A DNA stretch of 61,097 bases, taken from NCBI GenBank assembly GCA_002361955.1, contig DESK01000040.1:1-61097 (forward strand), written 5' to 3'. The position numbers and the translations under genes are program-made. Positions 17,001 through 26,648 of the stretch are shown here, one piece after another (within the stretch, counting starts at the first letter, position 1; each line of letters opens with the position of its first letter). The notes beneath the pieces are model-generated. The model saw only the letters and a list, made by a program, of their open reading frames with translations, ran no database searches and was not told the DNA's origin. The DNA is from Lachnospiraceae bacterium UBA3316. Its GTDB lineage: Bacteria > Bacillota > Clostridia > Lachnospirales > Lachnospiraceae.

Positions 17001-18980
17001 ATCTACCAGAACGTAGGCATCGAGAAGGTGGATGGCAAAGGCAAGATTAAGCTTTCCAATAAAAACCTGTTTACGAACCTGAATGCGTACAACGCGTCCT
17101 GGGAAGTAATAAAGGACGGAGAGGTGATTGACAGCGGAAACTTCAGCAGTGACGATATCGCCCTGAAACCGGTCAATGAGGCGGCTATGGACAATTACGG
17201 CGTGAAGTGGTATCCTACAAAGACCGTGACAGTACCTTCTGTTAAGCTGACAAACTTAGAAGCGGGAGCGGAGTATTTCATCAATATCAGCTTCACCTTA
17301 AAAGAGGATACCTCCTGGGCGAAGAGAGGGCACGAGGTTGCCCATGAGCAGATCGCTCTGACAGATGAGGCAGAGAAGGGAGAGGCTGTAAAAGCGGAAA
17401 CCCTTGATAAGGTTGAACTGACAGACGGCGCTGAGGAAGCCGTAGTAAAGGGCAATGGCTTTGAAGTTACATTCGATAAAAAAGCCGGAACGATCAAGAC
17501 ATTTACTTACAATGGAAAAGAACTGCTGACCAGTGGGCCGCAGCCGAACTTCTGGAGAGCGCCTACAGACAGCGACCTTGGATTCTATTCAGGCAGCGAG
17601 TACGCCACCTGGAGACATGCAGGAGCAGACAAAGAGACCGTGAAGGTAACGGCGAAACAGGCCGGTGAGGGAATCGTAGAGATCACTGTAGATTCCGTGC
17701 TTCCCACATCCAATGAGTCTTCTTATCGCCAGAAATTCACCGTATACGGAACGGGCGATATCAAGGTTACCAGCACCTTAAAGCCGGGCGCGGACCTTCC
17801 GGAGATTCCTGTTGTCGGAAACAGCTTAACCCTTCCGAATGAGTTCGACCAGGTAACCTGGTACGGAAAAGGACCGGAAGAAAACTACATTGACAGACAG
17901 TCAGGATATGAAATCGGAGTACATCAGAAAAAGGTGGAAGATTTCTTTGTGGACTACATCAAACCCCAGGAGACGGGAAACAGAACGGAGACACGTTGGG
18001 TCAGCCTGACGAACAAGGATGGCGTAGGCCTTCTGGCGAAAGCCGAGATCGGAACACCCATTGAGTTCAGCGCATTGTATTATACCGCGGAGGAGCTGTC
18101 AAATGTCCTGCATTCCTATCAGCTTCCGAGTATCGACGGCAAAGACATTACACTCCGCCTGAACCAGCGTCAGATGGGCGTGGGCGGCGACCAGTCATGG
18201 GGAGCAAGGCCCTTCAGGATTTATCAGAACTATGCCAACAAGGTTTACAGCTACAGCTTTACCTTAAAACCGATCTCTACCGCAGACTGGAAGAACTCCA
18301 TGGCGGAGTACAAAGTGGTACTGCCGGGCTCTGCGGAGGAAAAAGAGGAGCTGGCCCAGGCGAAGAAAGCCCTCAGCGAAGCTGCAGCGAAAGCAAAACC
18401 TGTCTATGAGGATGGGCAGAAGAACTACAGTGACGCGACCTGGCAGGCCTTTGAGGAAGCCTACGAGAATGCCCTTGGCGTATCTGATTACGAGAGCGCT
18501 GCAGAGGTGGAAGCGTTAGCTGAAACACTGAAAAATGCCCAGGCAGGCCTCAGAAATCAGCTGGATGCAGCGAAGGATGAGCTGGAGAAAGCAAAGGAAG
18601 AGGCAGATAAGGCTCTGGCTGACGCGAAAAACGAAGCGGAAAAGAGGCTGGAGGAGGCCCAGAAAGCCTATGACGCATTGAAGGCCCAGTCTTCGATCAG
18701 CAAGGTGAAGCAGAATAAGCTTACCAGCAAGAAAAAGAAACAGATCAAGGTGTCCTGGAAGAAGGTGTCCGGGGCAACTGGATACGAGATTATGTATTCT
18801 ACGAAGAAGAGCATGAAGGGCGCTGTGGTCAAGACAGTGAAAGGCAGCAAGACAAGCCTTACCCTCAAGAAGTTACAGAGCAGGAAGAAATATTATGTAA
18901 AGGTACGCGCTTATAAGAAAGTAGGCGGTTCCACCCTGTATGGAGCTTACAGCAGCGCGCGCAATGTAAAAGTGAAGTAA
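14076..18980 (+). pseudogene. Secreted multidomain GH2 beta-galactosidase interrupted by one in-frame TAG
   Basis: A LacZ-type beta-galactosidase of about 1634 codons. It begins with a signal peptide (hydrophobic core TVLAAGITITGIPF). The GH2 sugar-binding and Ig-like domains and a TIM barrel follow, with acid/base Glu564 in SLGNES and nucleophile Glu642 in CEYAHAMGN. A LamG/concanavalin-like insert lies at about 715-905, then the C-terminal beta-galactosidase sandwich, a FIVAR repeat (about 1421-1495), a coiled coil, and a fibronectin III-like domain (1538-1634). There is no LPXTG anchor. The codon at 14541-14543 is TAG, in frame, within PAN...TELP-stop-LGVEDP. Everything after it stays in the same frame and is conserved. 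A single TGG-to-TAG change (Trp in a PWLG context) explains it best. Translation would stop after 155 residues unless the stop is read through or is a sequencing error. Confidence 0.85.
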
Positions 18981-19006
18981 GAGCTTTTTGGCTCATTGCT
19001 GTGAGG

Positions 19007-19035
19007 CAGGCCCGCCGTTTGGCGGGCCTGTTTTT
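19007..19035 (+). terminator. Terminator after beta-galactosidase
   Basis: CAGGCCCGCC (19007-19016), GTTT loop, GGCGGGCCTG (19021-19030), then TTTTT. Confidence 0.9.
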
Positions 19036-19101
19036 AAAAATGGCAGGGGCATCATTGCCATAGGGGGAAGGAGACGATTTCAAAGCATGAAGGGAGACAG
19101 C

Positions 19102-19569
19102 ATGAAAATAGCCGTTTTATCCGATACCCACGGCCGCCTTCGGCCGGAGGTCCTGAAGATCGTGGAGGGCTGCGACGCGGTGATCCACGGCGGAGATATC
19201 GGGGACAGGAAAATTCTGGACAGCCTCAGCATGGGGCGCCCCATTTATGCCGTGCGGGGGAACTGCGACGGAGAGTGGGCGCGGGGAATCGCCCCTCTTC
19301 AGCGGTTTTGCCTGGCGGGGCTTACCTTTGTGGTGGTCCATGACAGAAAGGATGTGCCCTGGAATCTGGCAGGTGTGGACGTGGTGGTTTTTGGGCATTC
19401 CCACAAGTACCTGGAGGAGGTGAGGGACGGCAGGCTCTGGCTCAATCCGGGGAGCTGCGGCAGCAGGCGCTTTTACCTGGACATTACCATGGCTGTCCTT
19501 ACGGTGGAGAAGGGCGCCTATCAGGTGGAGCGCATTCTCCTGGAAAAATCTGATCCGCCCAGGCAGTAG
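19102..19569 (+). CDS. YfcE/MJ0936-type metallophosphoesterase
   Basis: A 155-aa calcineurin-like phosphodiesterase. It has SDTHG at residues 7-11, the GGDIGDRK metal site at about 33, the GNCD motif at about 55, the HDRK site, and GHSHK at about 99 with the closing NPGSCGSRR. These are all five metal-binding blocks of the YfcE family, which hydrolyse phosphodiester bonds with Mn or Ni; the physiological substrate is unknown. ATG 19102 is preferred (AGGGAG six bases upstream); ATG 19087 adds five residues. It stands alone between two terminators or promoters. Confidence 0.9.
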   Translation: MKIAVLSDTHGRLRPEVLKIVEGCDAVIHGGDIGDRKILDSLSMGRPIYAVRGNCDGEWARGIAPLQRFCLAGLTFVVVHDRKDVPWNLAGVDVVVFGHSHKYLEEVRDGRLWLNPGSCGSRRFYLDITMAVLTVEKGAYQVERILLEKSDPPRQ

Positions 19570-19591
19570 GCAGGGCAAAAGAAAAGGGCAA

Positions 19592-19668
19592 TCGACGAAT
19601 GCCTCTTTCTGTGCTATGATAATAAGAGCTGGCTGACAAAGAGCTGCTAACAGATTATCATAGAGCAG
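19592..19668 (+). promoter_or_regulatory. Promoter and leader hairpin of the TetM-like GTPase gene
   Basis: TATGAT (19615-19620) has a weak -35 TCGACG 17 bases upstream. The region from the -10 to the ribosome site forms an inverted repeat, TATGATAAT with ATTATCATA, near 19615-19623 and 19656-19664. Inside lie two copies of AGAGCTG. It could be an attenuator-like leader; no leader peptide is obvious. Confidence 0.4.
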
Positions 19669-19683
19669 AAGGAGGTATTTTCT

Positions 19684-22406
19684 ATGGAGAATACGCCTGA
19701 AAATAGAGAACATAAAGCAGAGAAAAAACCGGTAAAGCATATCTGTATCGCCCTGCTGGCCCATGTGGACGCAGGGAAAACCACTCTGTCCGAGAGCCTG
19801 CTGTTCAAAAGCGGCAGCATCCGAAAGGCGGGGCGGGTAGACCATGGAGACGCGTTTTTGGATACGTATCAGCTGGAGAGAGAGCGGGGGATCACCATCT
19901 TTTCCAAGCAGGCTGTCTTTCAGCTGGGGGATCTGGGAGTGACGCTTCTCGATACGCCGGGGCATGTGGACTTCTCGGCGGAGATGGAGCGCACCCTCTC
20001 CGTGATTGACTGCGCCGTCCTGATTATCAACGGAGCCGACGGCGTGCAGGGCCATACCCAGACCTTGTGGCGGCTGCTGGAGAGGTATCAGGTCCCTGCC
20101 TTTCTCTTTATCAATAAAATGGATCAATTGGAAGAAAAAAAGCCCTGTGCCAGGGAGCGGAACCGTCTGCTGGAGGAAATCCGGCGGCGGCTGTCTGACG
20201 GCTGCGTGGACTTTTCCGGCCAGCGGACAGAAGATACCTTCCTGGAAAATGTGGCCATGTGCGACGAACGTGTCCTGGAGCATTATCTGGAGGAGGGGGA
20301 GGTACCCGACGAGGAGATCCGGCGGCTGATCCGGGAGCGGAAGCTGTTTCCCTGCTTTTTTGGCTCTGCCCTGAAGATGACAGGAGTGGAGGAGCTTATG
20401 GAGGGCCTGAGGCAGTATGCGGAAGTTCCGGAGTACGGGGAAGAATTCGGCGCGAAGGTATTTAAGATCGCCCGGGACGAACAGGGAAACCGTTTGACCT
20501 ATCTGAAGCTCACAGGAGGGAAGCTGAAGGTAAAGGATGTGGTTCCGGGAACAGGGGAGAAGGCCAACCAGCTCCGGGTCTATTCAGGAGCCCGCTATGA
20601 GACAGTCCAGGAAGCCCGGGCCGGGATGGTGTGCGCGGTGACAGGGCTCACAGAAACAAGGCCGGGGCAGGGGCTTGGAGCGGAGACGGAGGCTGCCGTT
20701 CCCCTGCTAGAACCTGTCCTGACCTACAGGATCCTGCTGCCGGAGGGGTGCAGCCCCCATACGATGCTGCCGAAGCTTCGGCAGATCGAGGAGGAGGAAC
20801 CGGAGCTTCATATTGTCTGGAAGGAAGAGCTGGGGGAGATCCATGCCCAGCTGATGGGAGAGGTGCAGATCGAGGGCTGCAGAGCCTGATTCTGGAGCGG
20901 TTTGGAATAAAGGTATCCTTCGGTGAGGGAAATATCGTGTACAAGGAGACGATAGAAGCCCCGGTGGAGGGCGTGGGCCATTTTGAGCCCTTGCGCCACT
21001 ATGCGGAGGTGCATCTGCTGCTGGAGCCGGGAGAGCGGGGCAGCGGCCTTCAGTTTGCTTCCGTGTGCAGTGAAGATCTGCTGGACCGAAACTGGCAGAG
21101 GCTGATCCTCACCCACCTGGAGGAAAAGGAGCACAGGGGCGTTCTTACAGGCTCCGCCATTACGGATATGAGGATCACCCTGGCCGCAGGCCGCGCCCAT
21201 CTCAAGCATACGGAGGGCGGGGATTTCCGGCAGGCTACCTACCGGGCTGTGCGTCAGGGACTGAAGAAAGCCAAAAGTATCCTGCTGGAGCCCTGGTACG
21301 CGTTCCGCCTGGAGATCCCCCAGGAGATGGTGGGCAGGGCCATGGCCGATATCCAGCGCATGGAGGGGAATTTTCAGCCGCCCTGGCAGGAAGGAGAAAT
21401 GGCCGTACTCACAGGAAGCGCCCCGGTTGCCGGGATGCGGGGCTATCAGGCGGAGGTGGCAGCCTATACCAGAGGGCATGGGCGTCTCTTATGCACGCTG
21501 AAGGGCTATGAACCCTGCCACAACCAGGAGGAAGTCATAGCTGCAGCGGCCTATGATTCGGAGCGTGACCTGGACAACCCCACGGGCTCTGTCTTCTGCG
21601 CCCACGGGGCGGGCTTCGTGGTGAGCTGGGAGCAGGTGGAGGACTATATGCACCTGGAGAGCTGTCTGAAAAAGGAAGAGGAGGAGCCGGAGGAAGTCTT
21701 ACCGCCTCCCCGCAGCCAGAGCCTGTCAGGCCCGGGGGGCGGCTGGGGCGATGAGAAAGAGCTGGAGGAGATTTTTACCCGCACCTACGGCCCTGTCAAG
21801 CGGGAGAAGCCAGGTTATGCCAGGCGTACGGTAAGCGCGCCTGTACAGGGAACGGGCAGGAGCGTGAAAAAGGCCCCCGATCTGGATGAATATCTGCTGG
21901 TGGACGGCTACAATATCATTTTCGCCTGGGACGAGCTGAAGGCTCTGGCGGAGACCAACATTGGCGGGGCCAGAACGAGGCTGATGGATATCCTCAGCAA
22001 CTATCAGGGATACAAAAAATGCCGGGTGATTCTCGTGTTTGACGCTTATAAAGTGGAGGGAAATCCGGGAGAAATCTTTAAATACCACAATATCCATGTA
22101 GTTTATACAAAAGAGGCGGAGACGGCAGACCAGTATATTGAAAAGACGGTCCATGTGATCGGCCGCAAATACCACGTCACCGTCGCCACGTCCGACAGCC
22201 TGGAGCAGGTGATCATCCTTGGCCAGGGCGGCCACCGGATGTCGGCCCAGAACCTGAAGGATGAGATCGAAGCTGCTCGCCGGGAGATTCAGGAAGAATG
22301 CCGCAAGCTTCCCAAGGGAAAGAAGAACCTTCTCTTTGATCATCTGGACGAGGAGCTGGGAGACTATATGGAAGACGTGCGGTTGGGGAAAAAGAAAATA
22401 CAGTAA
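19684..22406 (+). pseudogene. TetM/EF-G-like ribosomal GTPase fused to YacP/Rae1-like NYN nuclease, broken by a 1-base frameshift
   Basis: As one gene it would be about 907 aa. The N-terminal translational GTPase has G1 AHVDAGKTT (26-34), G2 RGIT (68-71), G3 DTPGHVDF (90-97) and G4 NKMD (144-147). Domains II to V follow as in Tet(M)/Tet(O), including HAQLMGEVQIE and IVYKETIEAPV. From about residue 730 an NYN/PIN-type module begins (YLLVDGYNIIFAWDELK, LVFDAYKVEGN, KEAETADQYIEK), closely resembling YacP/Rae1, the ribosome A-site endoribonuclease of Bacillus. The first frame ends at 20889 after VQIEGCRA; the correct continuation (LQSLILERF) is in the -1 frame from 20877. Expected GAG-GTG-CTG is read GAG-GG-CTG at 20872-20879, a one-base deletion. 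No slippery heptamer is seen, so programmed shifting is unlikely. In similar clostridial proteins the two halves are one chain. Confidence 0.8.
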
Positions 22407-22421
22407 AAAAGATAGTAAAAA

Positions 22422-22466
22422 GGCGCATGGCAATACGGTGGTGTATTGTCCATGCGCTAAAATATT
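22422..22466. terminator. Bidirectional terminator
   Basis: GGCGCATGG-CAATAC pairs with GTATTG-T-CCATGCGC. The plus strand then reads TAAAATATTTT; the minus strand gives CTTTTTAC. It separates the convergent GTPase and DegV genes. Confidence 0.8.
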
Positions 22467-22480
22467 TTGCGGCTATGATA

Positions 22481-23344
22481 TTACCTGACCATGCTGATGC
22501 CGATGCCGTAGACACCGGGCCCTGTATGGGTGCTCACGCTCAGAGACAGCTCGTTATAGCGAACCTCCACGCCGGGGAAGGCTTCTGCTGCCTCCGCGGC
22601 CCAGCTTTCGGCTTCCTCAGCCGTAAGCCCCGCGCCGGCAGTATCTACCCGGAGCTTGGAGGCGGGGAAGTGTGAAAATCTCGTCTTATAATCATTTTGC
22701 AATGCCTCGAGCATCCGCGTTTTGCATTTCTTTAAACCGCGGAGCTTGGCAAAGGCGTCCAGCTTTCCTCCCTGAATCGTCAGCACGGGCTTAATATTTA
22801 GGACAGTGCCGAGAGCAGCGGCAGCCGGGGTGACTCTTCCGCCCTTTTTCAGATAGGTAAGGGTGTCCACGGCGAGATAGATGGAGGAATCGTATGCTCT
22901 GGCCTCCAGATCCGCCTTGATCTCCTGGGCGGAAAAGCCGTTGTCCGCCATTTCCTTCGCCTCTTCTACAGAACGGCGCAGCGTGATGGAGATCCGGTGG
23001 TTGTCAACAACGCACACACGGTCGTCATAATCGGTAGCAAGACTGATCGCCGTCTGGCAGGAGGCGGAGAGTCCGCTGGACATAGGGATGTGGACGATCT
23101 CATCATACCCTGCGGCCAGAACCTTGTCCCAGAGATCCATCAGGTCTCCCGGTGAGGGCTGGGAGGTGGAGGCGCTGCTGCCGCCCTTGAGCTTCGTATA
23201 AAATTCTTCCTCGCTGAGATCCGCGCCTTCAAAGCGTATCTGTTCATCAAGGATTACCGGCATAGGGAGCACGAAAACGCCGAGCTTCTCCGCTTCCTGC
23301 GGTTTGATTCCGCTGTTACTATCTGTGATCACTGCTGTTTTCAT
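22481..23344 (-). CDS. DegV family fatty acid-binding protein
   Basis: A 287-aa DegV/FakB-type protein; such proteins hold a fatty acid for phosphorylation by the FakA kinase. Recognised by MKTAVITDSNSGI, the P-S/T-S-x-P motif in STSQPSPGD, IPMSSGLSASCQTA and the C-terminal HTGPGVYGIG. AAGGAGG precedes the ATG. It is the second gene of a tandem pair, 18 bases after the next DegV gene. No FakA partner is present in the window. Confidence 0.92.
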   Translation of the reverse strand: MKTAVITDSNSGIKPQEAEKLGVFVLPMPVILDEQIRFEGADLSEEEFYTKLKGGSSASTSQPSPGDLMDLWDKVLAAGYDEIVHIPMSSGLSASCQTAISLATDYDDRVCVVDNHRISITLRRSVEEAKEMADNGFSAQEIKADLEARAYDSSIYLAVDTLTYLKKGGRVTPAAAALGTVLNIKPVLTIQGGKLDAFAKLRGLKKCKTRMLEALQNDYKTRFSHFPASKLRVDTAGAGLTAEEAESWAAEAAEAFPGVEVRYNELSLSVSTHTGPGVYGIGISMVR

Positions 23345-23362
23345 AGGTGGTATCCTCCTTCT

Positions 23363-24250
23363 CTAATCCGTCCGTTCACTTCCCCAGAAAAATAACGCGA
23401 CTGTTCCGGGGCCGGTATGGCTTCCTATTGTGGTTCCCACATAATTGATCAAAACCTTGCCGCAGAGCTTTGGAAAACGCGCCTCTACCAGATCGGCGAC
23501 GGTTCTGGCGTCCTCATAGCAGCCGGAATGGGAAATGTAGCATTTTCCGGAATAGTTCGTTCCGTCATCCGCGAATTCACACATCTTGTCCACGATGGCA
23601 TGGATGACCTTCTTCTTTGTGCGGATCTTGTACCGGGGGATCAGGCGGCCCTCCTTGTCCATATTTAAAAGGGGGCAGATATTTAACATGCCGCCGAAGA
23701 ATCCGGCAGCCTTGGAGATCCGTCCGCCTTTGATATAAAAGGTCAGGTCTGTGGAAAAGAACCAGTGGTGCAGCCGTGTTTTGTTGGCTTCCGCCCACTC
23801 GTAAACCTCTTGGATAGATTTTCCCTGATCCCGCAGATCGGCAAGGGTATCCATCAGAAGACCGTAGCCGGAGGAGGCGCCCAGGGAATCCACGATATAG
23901 ATTTTTCTGTCAGGGTAGCGTTCCTCCAGGGTGTTCTTGGCGAGCCGCGCGGAACTGATCGCGCCGGTAATGCCGGAAGAGAGGCACACATGCAGGACGT
24001 CTTTCCCTGTTTTCAGGTATTGTTCAAAATATTCTTCGTACTCAACTTCATTGATCTGGGAAGTCCTCGTGTCGGCCCCGTCCTTCATCGCCTGATAAAA
24101 CTGTTCAAAGGGGACGGACTTTCCCAGGTCGTCGCTGTATTCTTTTCCGTCCAGTTCAAAATGAAAACAGATATAAGAAATACTGCGGGCCGCAAAATGA
24201 TCTGCGGATAAATCTGCTGTAGAGCAACAGCTCAAAACAAAATCTTTCAT
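23363..24250 (-). CDS. DegV family protein (divergent paralogue)
   Basis: A 295-aa paralogue of the downstream DegV protein. It has FVLSCCSTADLS at the start, TRTSQINEVEYEEYFE in place of the typical S-Q-P motif, LSSGITGAISSARLA, and IGSHTGPGTVALFF at the end. ATG 24250 is preferred; an upstream ATG would add 32 basic residues that do not match the family. The lipid pocket motif reads SQIN rather than SQPS, so ligand preference may differ. The two genes form an operon. Confidence 0.88.
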   Translation of the reverse strand: MKDFVLSCCSTADLSADHFAARSISYICFHFELDGKEYSDDLGKSVPFEQFYQAMKDGADTRTSQINEVEYEEYFEQYLKTGKDVLHVCLSSGITGAISSARLAKNTLEERYPDRKIYIVDSLGASSGYGLLMDTLADLRDQGKSIQEVYEWAEANKTRLHHWFFSTDLTFYIKGGRISKAAGFFGGMLNICPLLNMDKEGRLIPRYKIRTKKKVIHAIVDKMCEFADDGTNYSGKCYISHSGCYEDARTVADLVEARFPKLCGKVLINYVGTTIGSHTGPGTVALFFWGSERTD

Positions 24251-24391
24251 ATAATGATATCTCTTTCTTTGCGGCAGTTTGGCACCGGGCCAAGCCGGAC
24301 AGAACCGCTGCAATTTCATAATGCAACCGTCAAAGGCAACAACCACATTGTAACATTTTGCGAAACTAAATTCAAGTTATCTGTTCATGTA

Positions 24392-24529
24392 GGTCTGTGC
24401 ATTTGCTGCACAGACCGTAAGAAAGTGATTCAGGTGTGAGCAAATCCCATTCGCGGAGCGGCTCTGTGTGCCAGTGGCACACGTTTAGAGCCGACCGAAG
24501 CGGAGCGTAGACACTTTAGATGGATTTGC
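24392..24529 (+). repeat. Structured intergenic element family A, copy 1
   Basis: This 138-base element forms a 10-bp hairpin, GGTCTGTGCA/TGCACAGACC (24392-24416), followed by the conserved GTAAGAAAGTGATTCA. A closing stem GCAAATCC-C-AT/ATGGATTTGC (24440-24450 with 24520-24529) encloses a hairpin CGGCTCT-GTGTGCC/GGCACAC-GTTT-AGAGCCG (24459-24493) and the conserved GAAGCGGAGCGTAGACA. A second copy lies at 27634-27770 with compensatory changes in the stems. The remaining gap 24251-24664 holds only AT-rich leader sequence of the DegV operon and a hairpin at 24534-24560. Strand is arbitrary; on the plus strand it precedes the DUF3786-like gene. Confidence 0.75.
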
Positions 24530-24533
24530 GAAT

Positions 24534-24560
24534 GTTACTGTGAGCGGAGTGAACAGTAAT
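24534..24560. repeat. GTTACTG/CAGTAAT hairpin
   Basis: GTTACTGT and ACAGTAAT flank GAGCGGAGTGA. A related hairpin with the same GTTACTG/CAGTAAC arms is at 41585-41618. Confidence 0.5.
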
Positions 24561-24664
24561 AAATTCAAGGACGGATTCCCGGCTCCTCTTGCGAAAAACC
24601 CCTCGGCCGTGGTATGCTGTATAAAATGGCCGGACAGCCGCGAAAGAGAAGGAGGCAGGTGTAC

Positions 24665-25288
24665 ATGACGTCCAATTATGAAAAACAGGTGTATAAGGCG
24701 CGGGAGCTGTTTTTGAACTACAGTCAGCAGACCATGATTGACAAGTTTCAGATCAGCCACGATCACGCCTATTTATATATGAAGCTTCTTGATGGGAATT
24801 ACCGCATTTCCAGGACGGACGGGTCTGTGGAGCAGGAAAAGGAGGAGGGCTTTGAGCCCTGTATCGATTACCAGGTCGTCATGGCTCTCTACGATGTGCT
24901 CTGCTGTTCCGCTCCCCATCCGGTTCTTTCCGGGCGCTGGTGCCCCCTGGCGTCTCTGCAGACGGCGGGAAGCCCTTCTGCGGATCGTTTTACGGTGGAG
25001 TGCGCGGCAGCCTTTTCGGGGAAGGTTTCGGCTCTTCGCGCCGCCTGTGAAAGCCTCGGAGGCATGCGGCAGTCCGTGCCTGCCAGCGCGGACGCCTGCT
25101 ACAGGATCGCCCTTCTGCCCTTTTTCCCTGTGATCTTCCAGTTTTGGGAAGGCGACGAGGAGTTTGCTCCCAGGATTATGCTGCTGTGGGACGAGAAGTC
25201 CCTGGACTTTATGCATTTTGAGACGCTGTACTATGTGATGGGGCATTTTCTGGAAAGGCTGAAGGCTCTTCTTTCCGGAGAATATTAA
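24665..25288 (+). CDS. DUF3786-like protein
   Basis: A 207-aa soluble protein. SNYEKQVYKARELF at the start and FFPVIFQFWEGDEEFAPRI near the end match the DUF3786 pattern (a late F-W/Y-x-G-D-D/E-E-F block). The function is unknown; in other organisms such proteins often accompany corrinoid or methyltransferase genes, but none is nearby. ATG 24665 has AGGAGGCAGGTGTAC upstream; earlier in-frame ATGs lack it. It lies directly after repeat A copy 1 and is followed by the lysine riboswitch promoter. Confidence 0.65.
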   Translation: MTSNYEKQVYKARELFLNYSQQTMIDKFQISHDHAYLYMKLLDGNYRISRTDGSVEQEKEEGFEPCIDYQVVMALYDVLCCSAPHPVLSGRWCPLASLQTAGSPSADRFTVECAAAFSGKVSALRAACESLGGMRQSVPASADACYRIALLPFFPVIFQFWEGDEEFAPRIMLLWDEKSLDFMHFETLYYVMGHFLERLKALLSGEY

Positions 25289-25312
25289 GTAACGCCTTTC
25301 TCACATCCGCCG

Positions 25313-25341
25313 TTGACAAGAAAAAACATTAATGTTATAGT
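25313..25341 (+). promoter_or_regulatory. Promoter of the lysine riboswitch-dapA-dapB unit
   Basis: TTGACA (25313-25318), a 17-base spacer and TATAGT (25336-25341), about 50 bases before the riboswitch. Confidence 0.8.
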
Positions 25342-25393
25342 TAAGAAAAGTTACTTCCGCGTATGTGGAACAGTTACAAAATAAATTCATATT

Positions 25394-25562
25394 TTAGAGT
25401 AGAGGTCGCGTGCTTCAAGAGTAGCTCATCGGATGTGTTCAGGCACAGAGGAGGGTGGGAGAAAGGGAAGGACGCCGAAAGGTGCAGCGCCTGTAGGCTG
25501 TGCGCTTGGGCATGCAGTTAAGAGCTGTATGACTCTCATCGAAATCGATGGGGAGCTCTCTG
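25394..25562 (+). promoter_or_regulatory. Lysine riboswitch (L box)
   Basis: The leader shows the conserved lysine-aptamer segments in order: TAGAGGTCGCG, CTTCAAGAGTA, GGGAAGGACGCCGAAAGG, the TGGGCAT-type block near 25507-25513, and a closing GGGGAGCTCTCT. It precedes dapA, a lysine-pathway gene. The rest of the gap to 25738 contains a terminator candidate and a leader with alternative pairings, so regulation is probably by lysine-induced transcription termination. Confidence 0.88.
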
Positions 25563-25592
25563 AAGAAGCGTATGATAGAAGGATGATTCTTT

Positions 25593-25622
25593 GGAGCAGG
25601 CCCGACGGTTTGCTCTATTTTT
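25593..25622 (+). terminator. Riboswitch expression-platform terminator
   Basis: GGAGCA (25593-25598) pairs with TGCTCT (25611-25616), then ATTTTT. The stem is short; pairing of its left arm with aptamer sequence would be the antiterminated state. Confidence 0.5.
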
Positions 25623-25738
25623 GTGCGGTAGAATCAGGCAGGCGGAAACACAGAAATGCGCAGCCGCTTCCGCACGGCCGTAAGGCCAGAAGAGCACTCT
25701 GTCAAATGACCGGGTATTCAGATTAAGGAGGACAAGAA

Positions 25739-26629
25739 ATGGCTATTTTTACAGGAGCAGGCGTGGCGATCGTCACACCGATGAAGGAAAATGGAGACGT
25801 AAACTATGAGGTTTTGGGAGAACTGATCGAGGAGCAGATCGCAGGCGGCACTGACGCGCTGATTATCTGCGGCACGACAGGAGAATCTTCCACGTTAAGC
25901 CACGAAGAGCATCTGGATGTGATCCGGTACGCCATTGAAAAGGTGGCAAAGCGGATTCCCGTGATTGCGGGCACAGGCTCCAATTGTACGGAAACAGCCG
26001 TATATTTATCCCAGGAGGCGGAGAAAATGGGAGCAGACGCCCTTTTGCTGGTGACGCCTTACTACAATAAAGCCACCCAGAAGGGCCTCATCAAGCACTT
26101 TACCACCGTGGCCGAATCCGTAAAGCTTCCGATCATCCTCTACAATGTGCCCAGCCGGACGGGCTGTAACATTCTTCCGGAGACAGCCGTTGCCATGGCA
26201 AAAAATGTGGAGAATATTGTTGCCATCAAGGAAGCCAGCGGTAATATCTCACAGATCGCCAAGATGATGCAGCTGGCGGACGGCTGTATCGACCTTTATT
26301 CAGGAAATGATGACCAGATCGTGCCGATCCTCTCTCTGGGAGGAAAAGGAGTGATTTCCGTGCTGTCAAATGTGGCGCCAAAGGAGACCCATGACATCGT
26401 ACAGCTCTTCTTAGAGGGTAAGGTGGAGGAGAGCCGCGACCTGCAGCTGAAGGCATTGCCCCTGATCAACGCTCTGTTTTCTGAGGTGAACCCCATTCCC
26501 GTGAAGGCAGCCCTGAATATGATGGGGAAAAACGCGGGAACCTTAAGAGGACCACTGACAGATATGGAGGAGGCAGGCGCAAAGAAGCTTGCCCAGGCAA
26601 TGAAGGACTTTGGCATAGAATTAGCGTAA
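25739..26629 (+). CDS. dapA: 4-Hydroxy-tetrahydrodipicolinate synthase
   Basis: DapA condenses pyruvate with aspartate semialdehyde, the first committed step to diaminopimelate and lysine, in the cytoplasm. The 296-aa protein shows the (beta/alpha)8 class I aldolase motifs: CGTTGESSTLSHEEH, the tyrosine motif ILYNVPSRTGCN, and the Schiff-base lysine in VAIKEASGN. AAGGAGG lies upstream. Expression is under the lysine riboswitch. dapB follows 19 bases later. The product also feeds dipicolinate synthase (44.9 kb) in sporulation. Confidence 0.97.
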   Translation: MAIFTGAGVAIVTPMKENGDVNYEVLGELIEEQIAGGTDALIICGTTGESSTLSHEEHLDVIRYAIEKVAKRIPVIAGTGSNCTETAVYLSQEAEKMGADALLLVTPYYNKATQKGLIKHFTTVAESVKLPIILYNVPSRTGCNILPETAVAMAKNVENIVAIKEASGNISQIAKMMQLADGCIDLYSGNDDQIVPILSLGGKGVISVLSNVAPKETHDIVQLFLEGKVEESRDLQLKALPLINALFSEVNPIPVKAALNMMGKNAGTLRGPLTDMEEAGAKKLAQAMKDFGIELA

Positions 26630-26648
26630 GACCGGGAAGGAGTACAGA

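Noticed and set aside
19684..22406. Programmed -1 frameshift to join the GTPase and nuclease parts
   Set aside because: No X-XXY-YYZ heptamer or downstream pseudoknot is apparent; a one-base deletion explains the data better.
19684..22406. Acquired tetracycline resistance gene
   Set aside because: The GTPase only resembles Tet(M); it carries an extra nuclease domain, has no mobile-element context and matches local composition.
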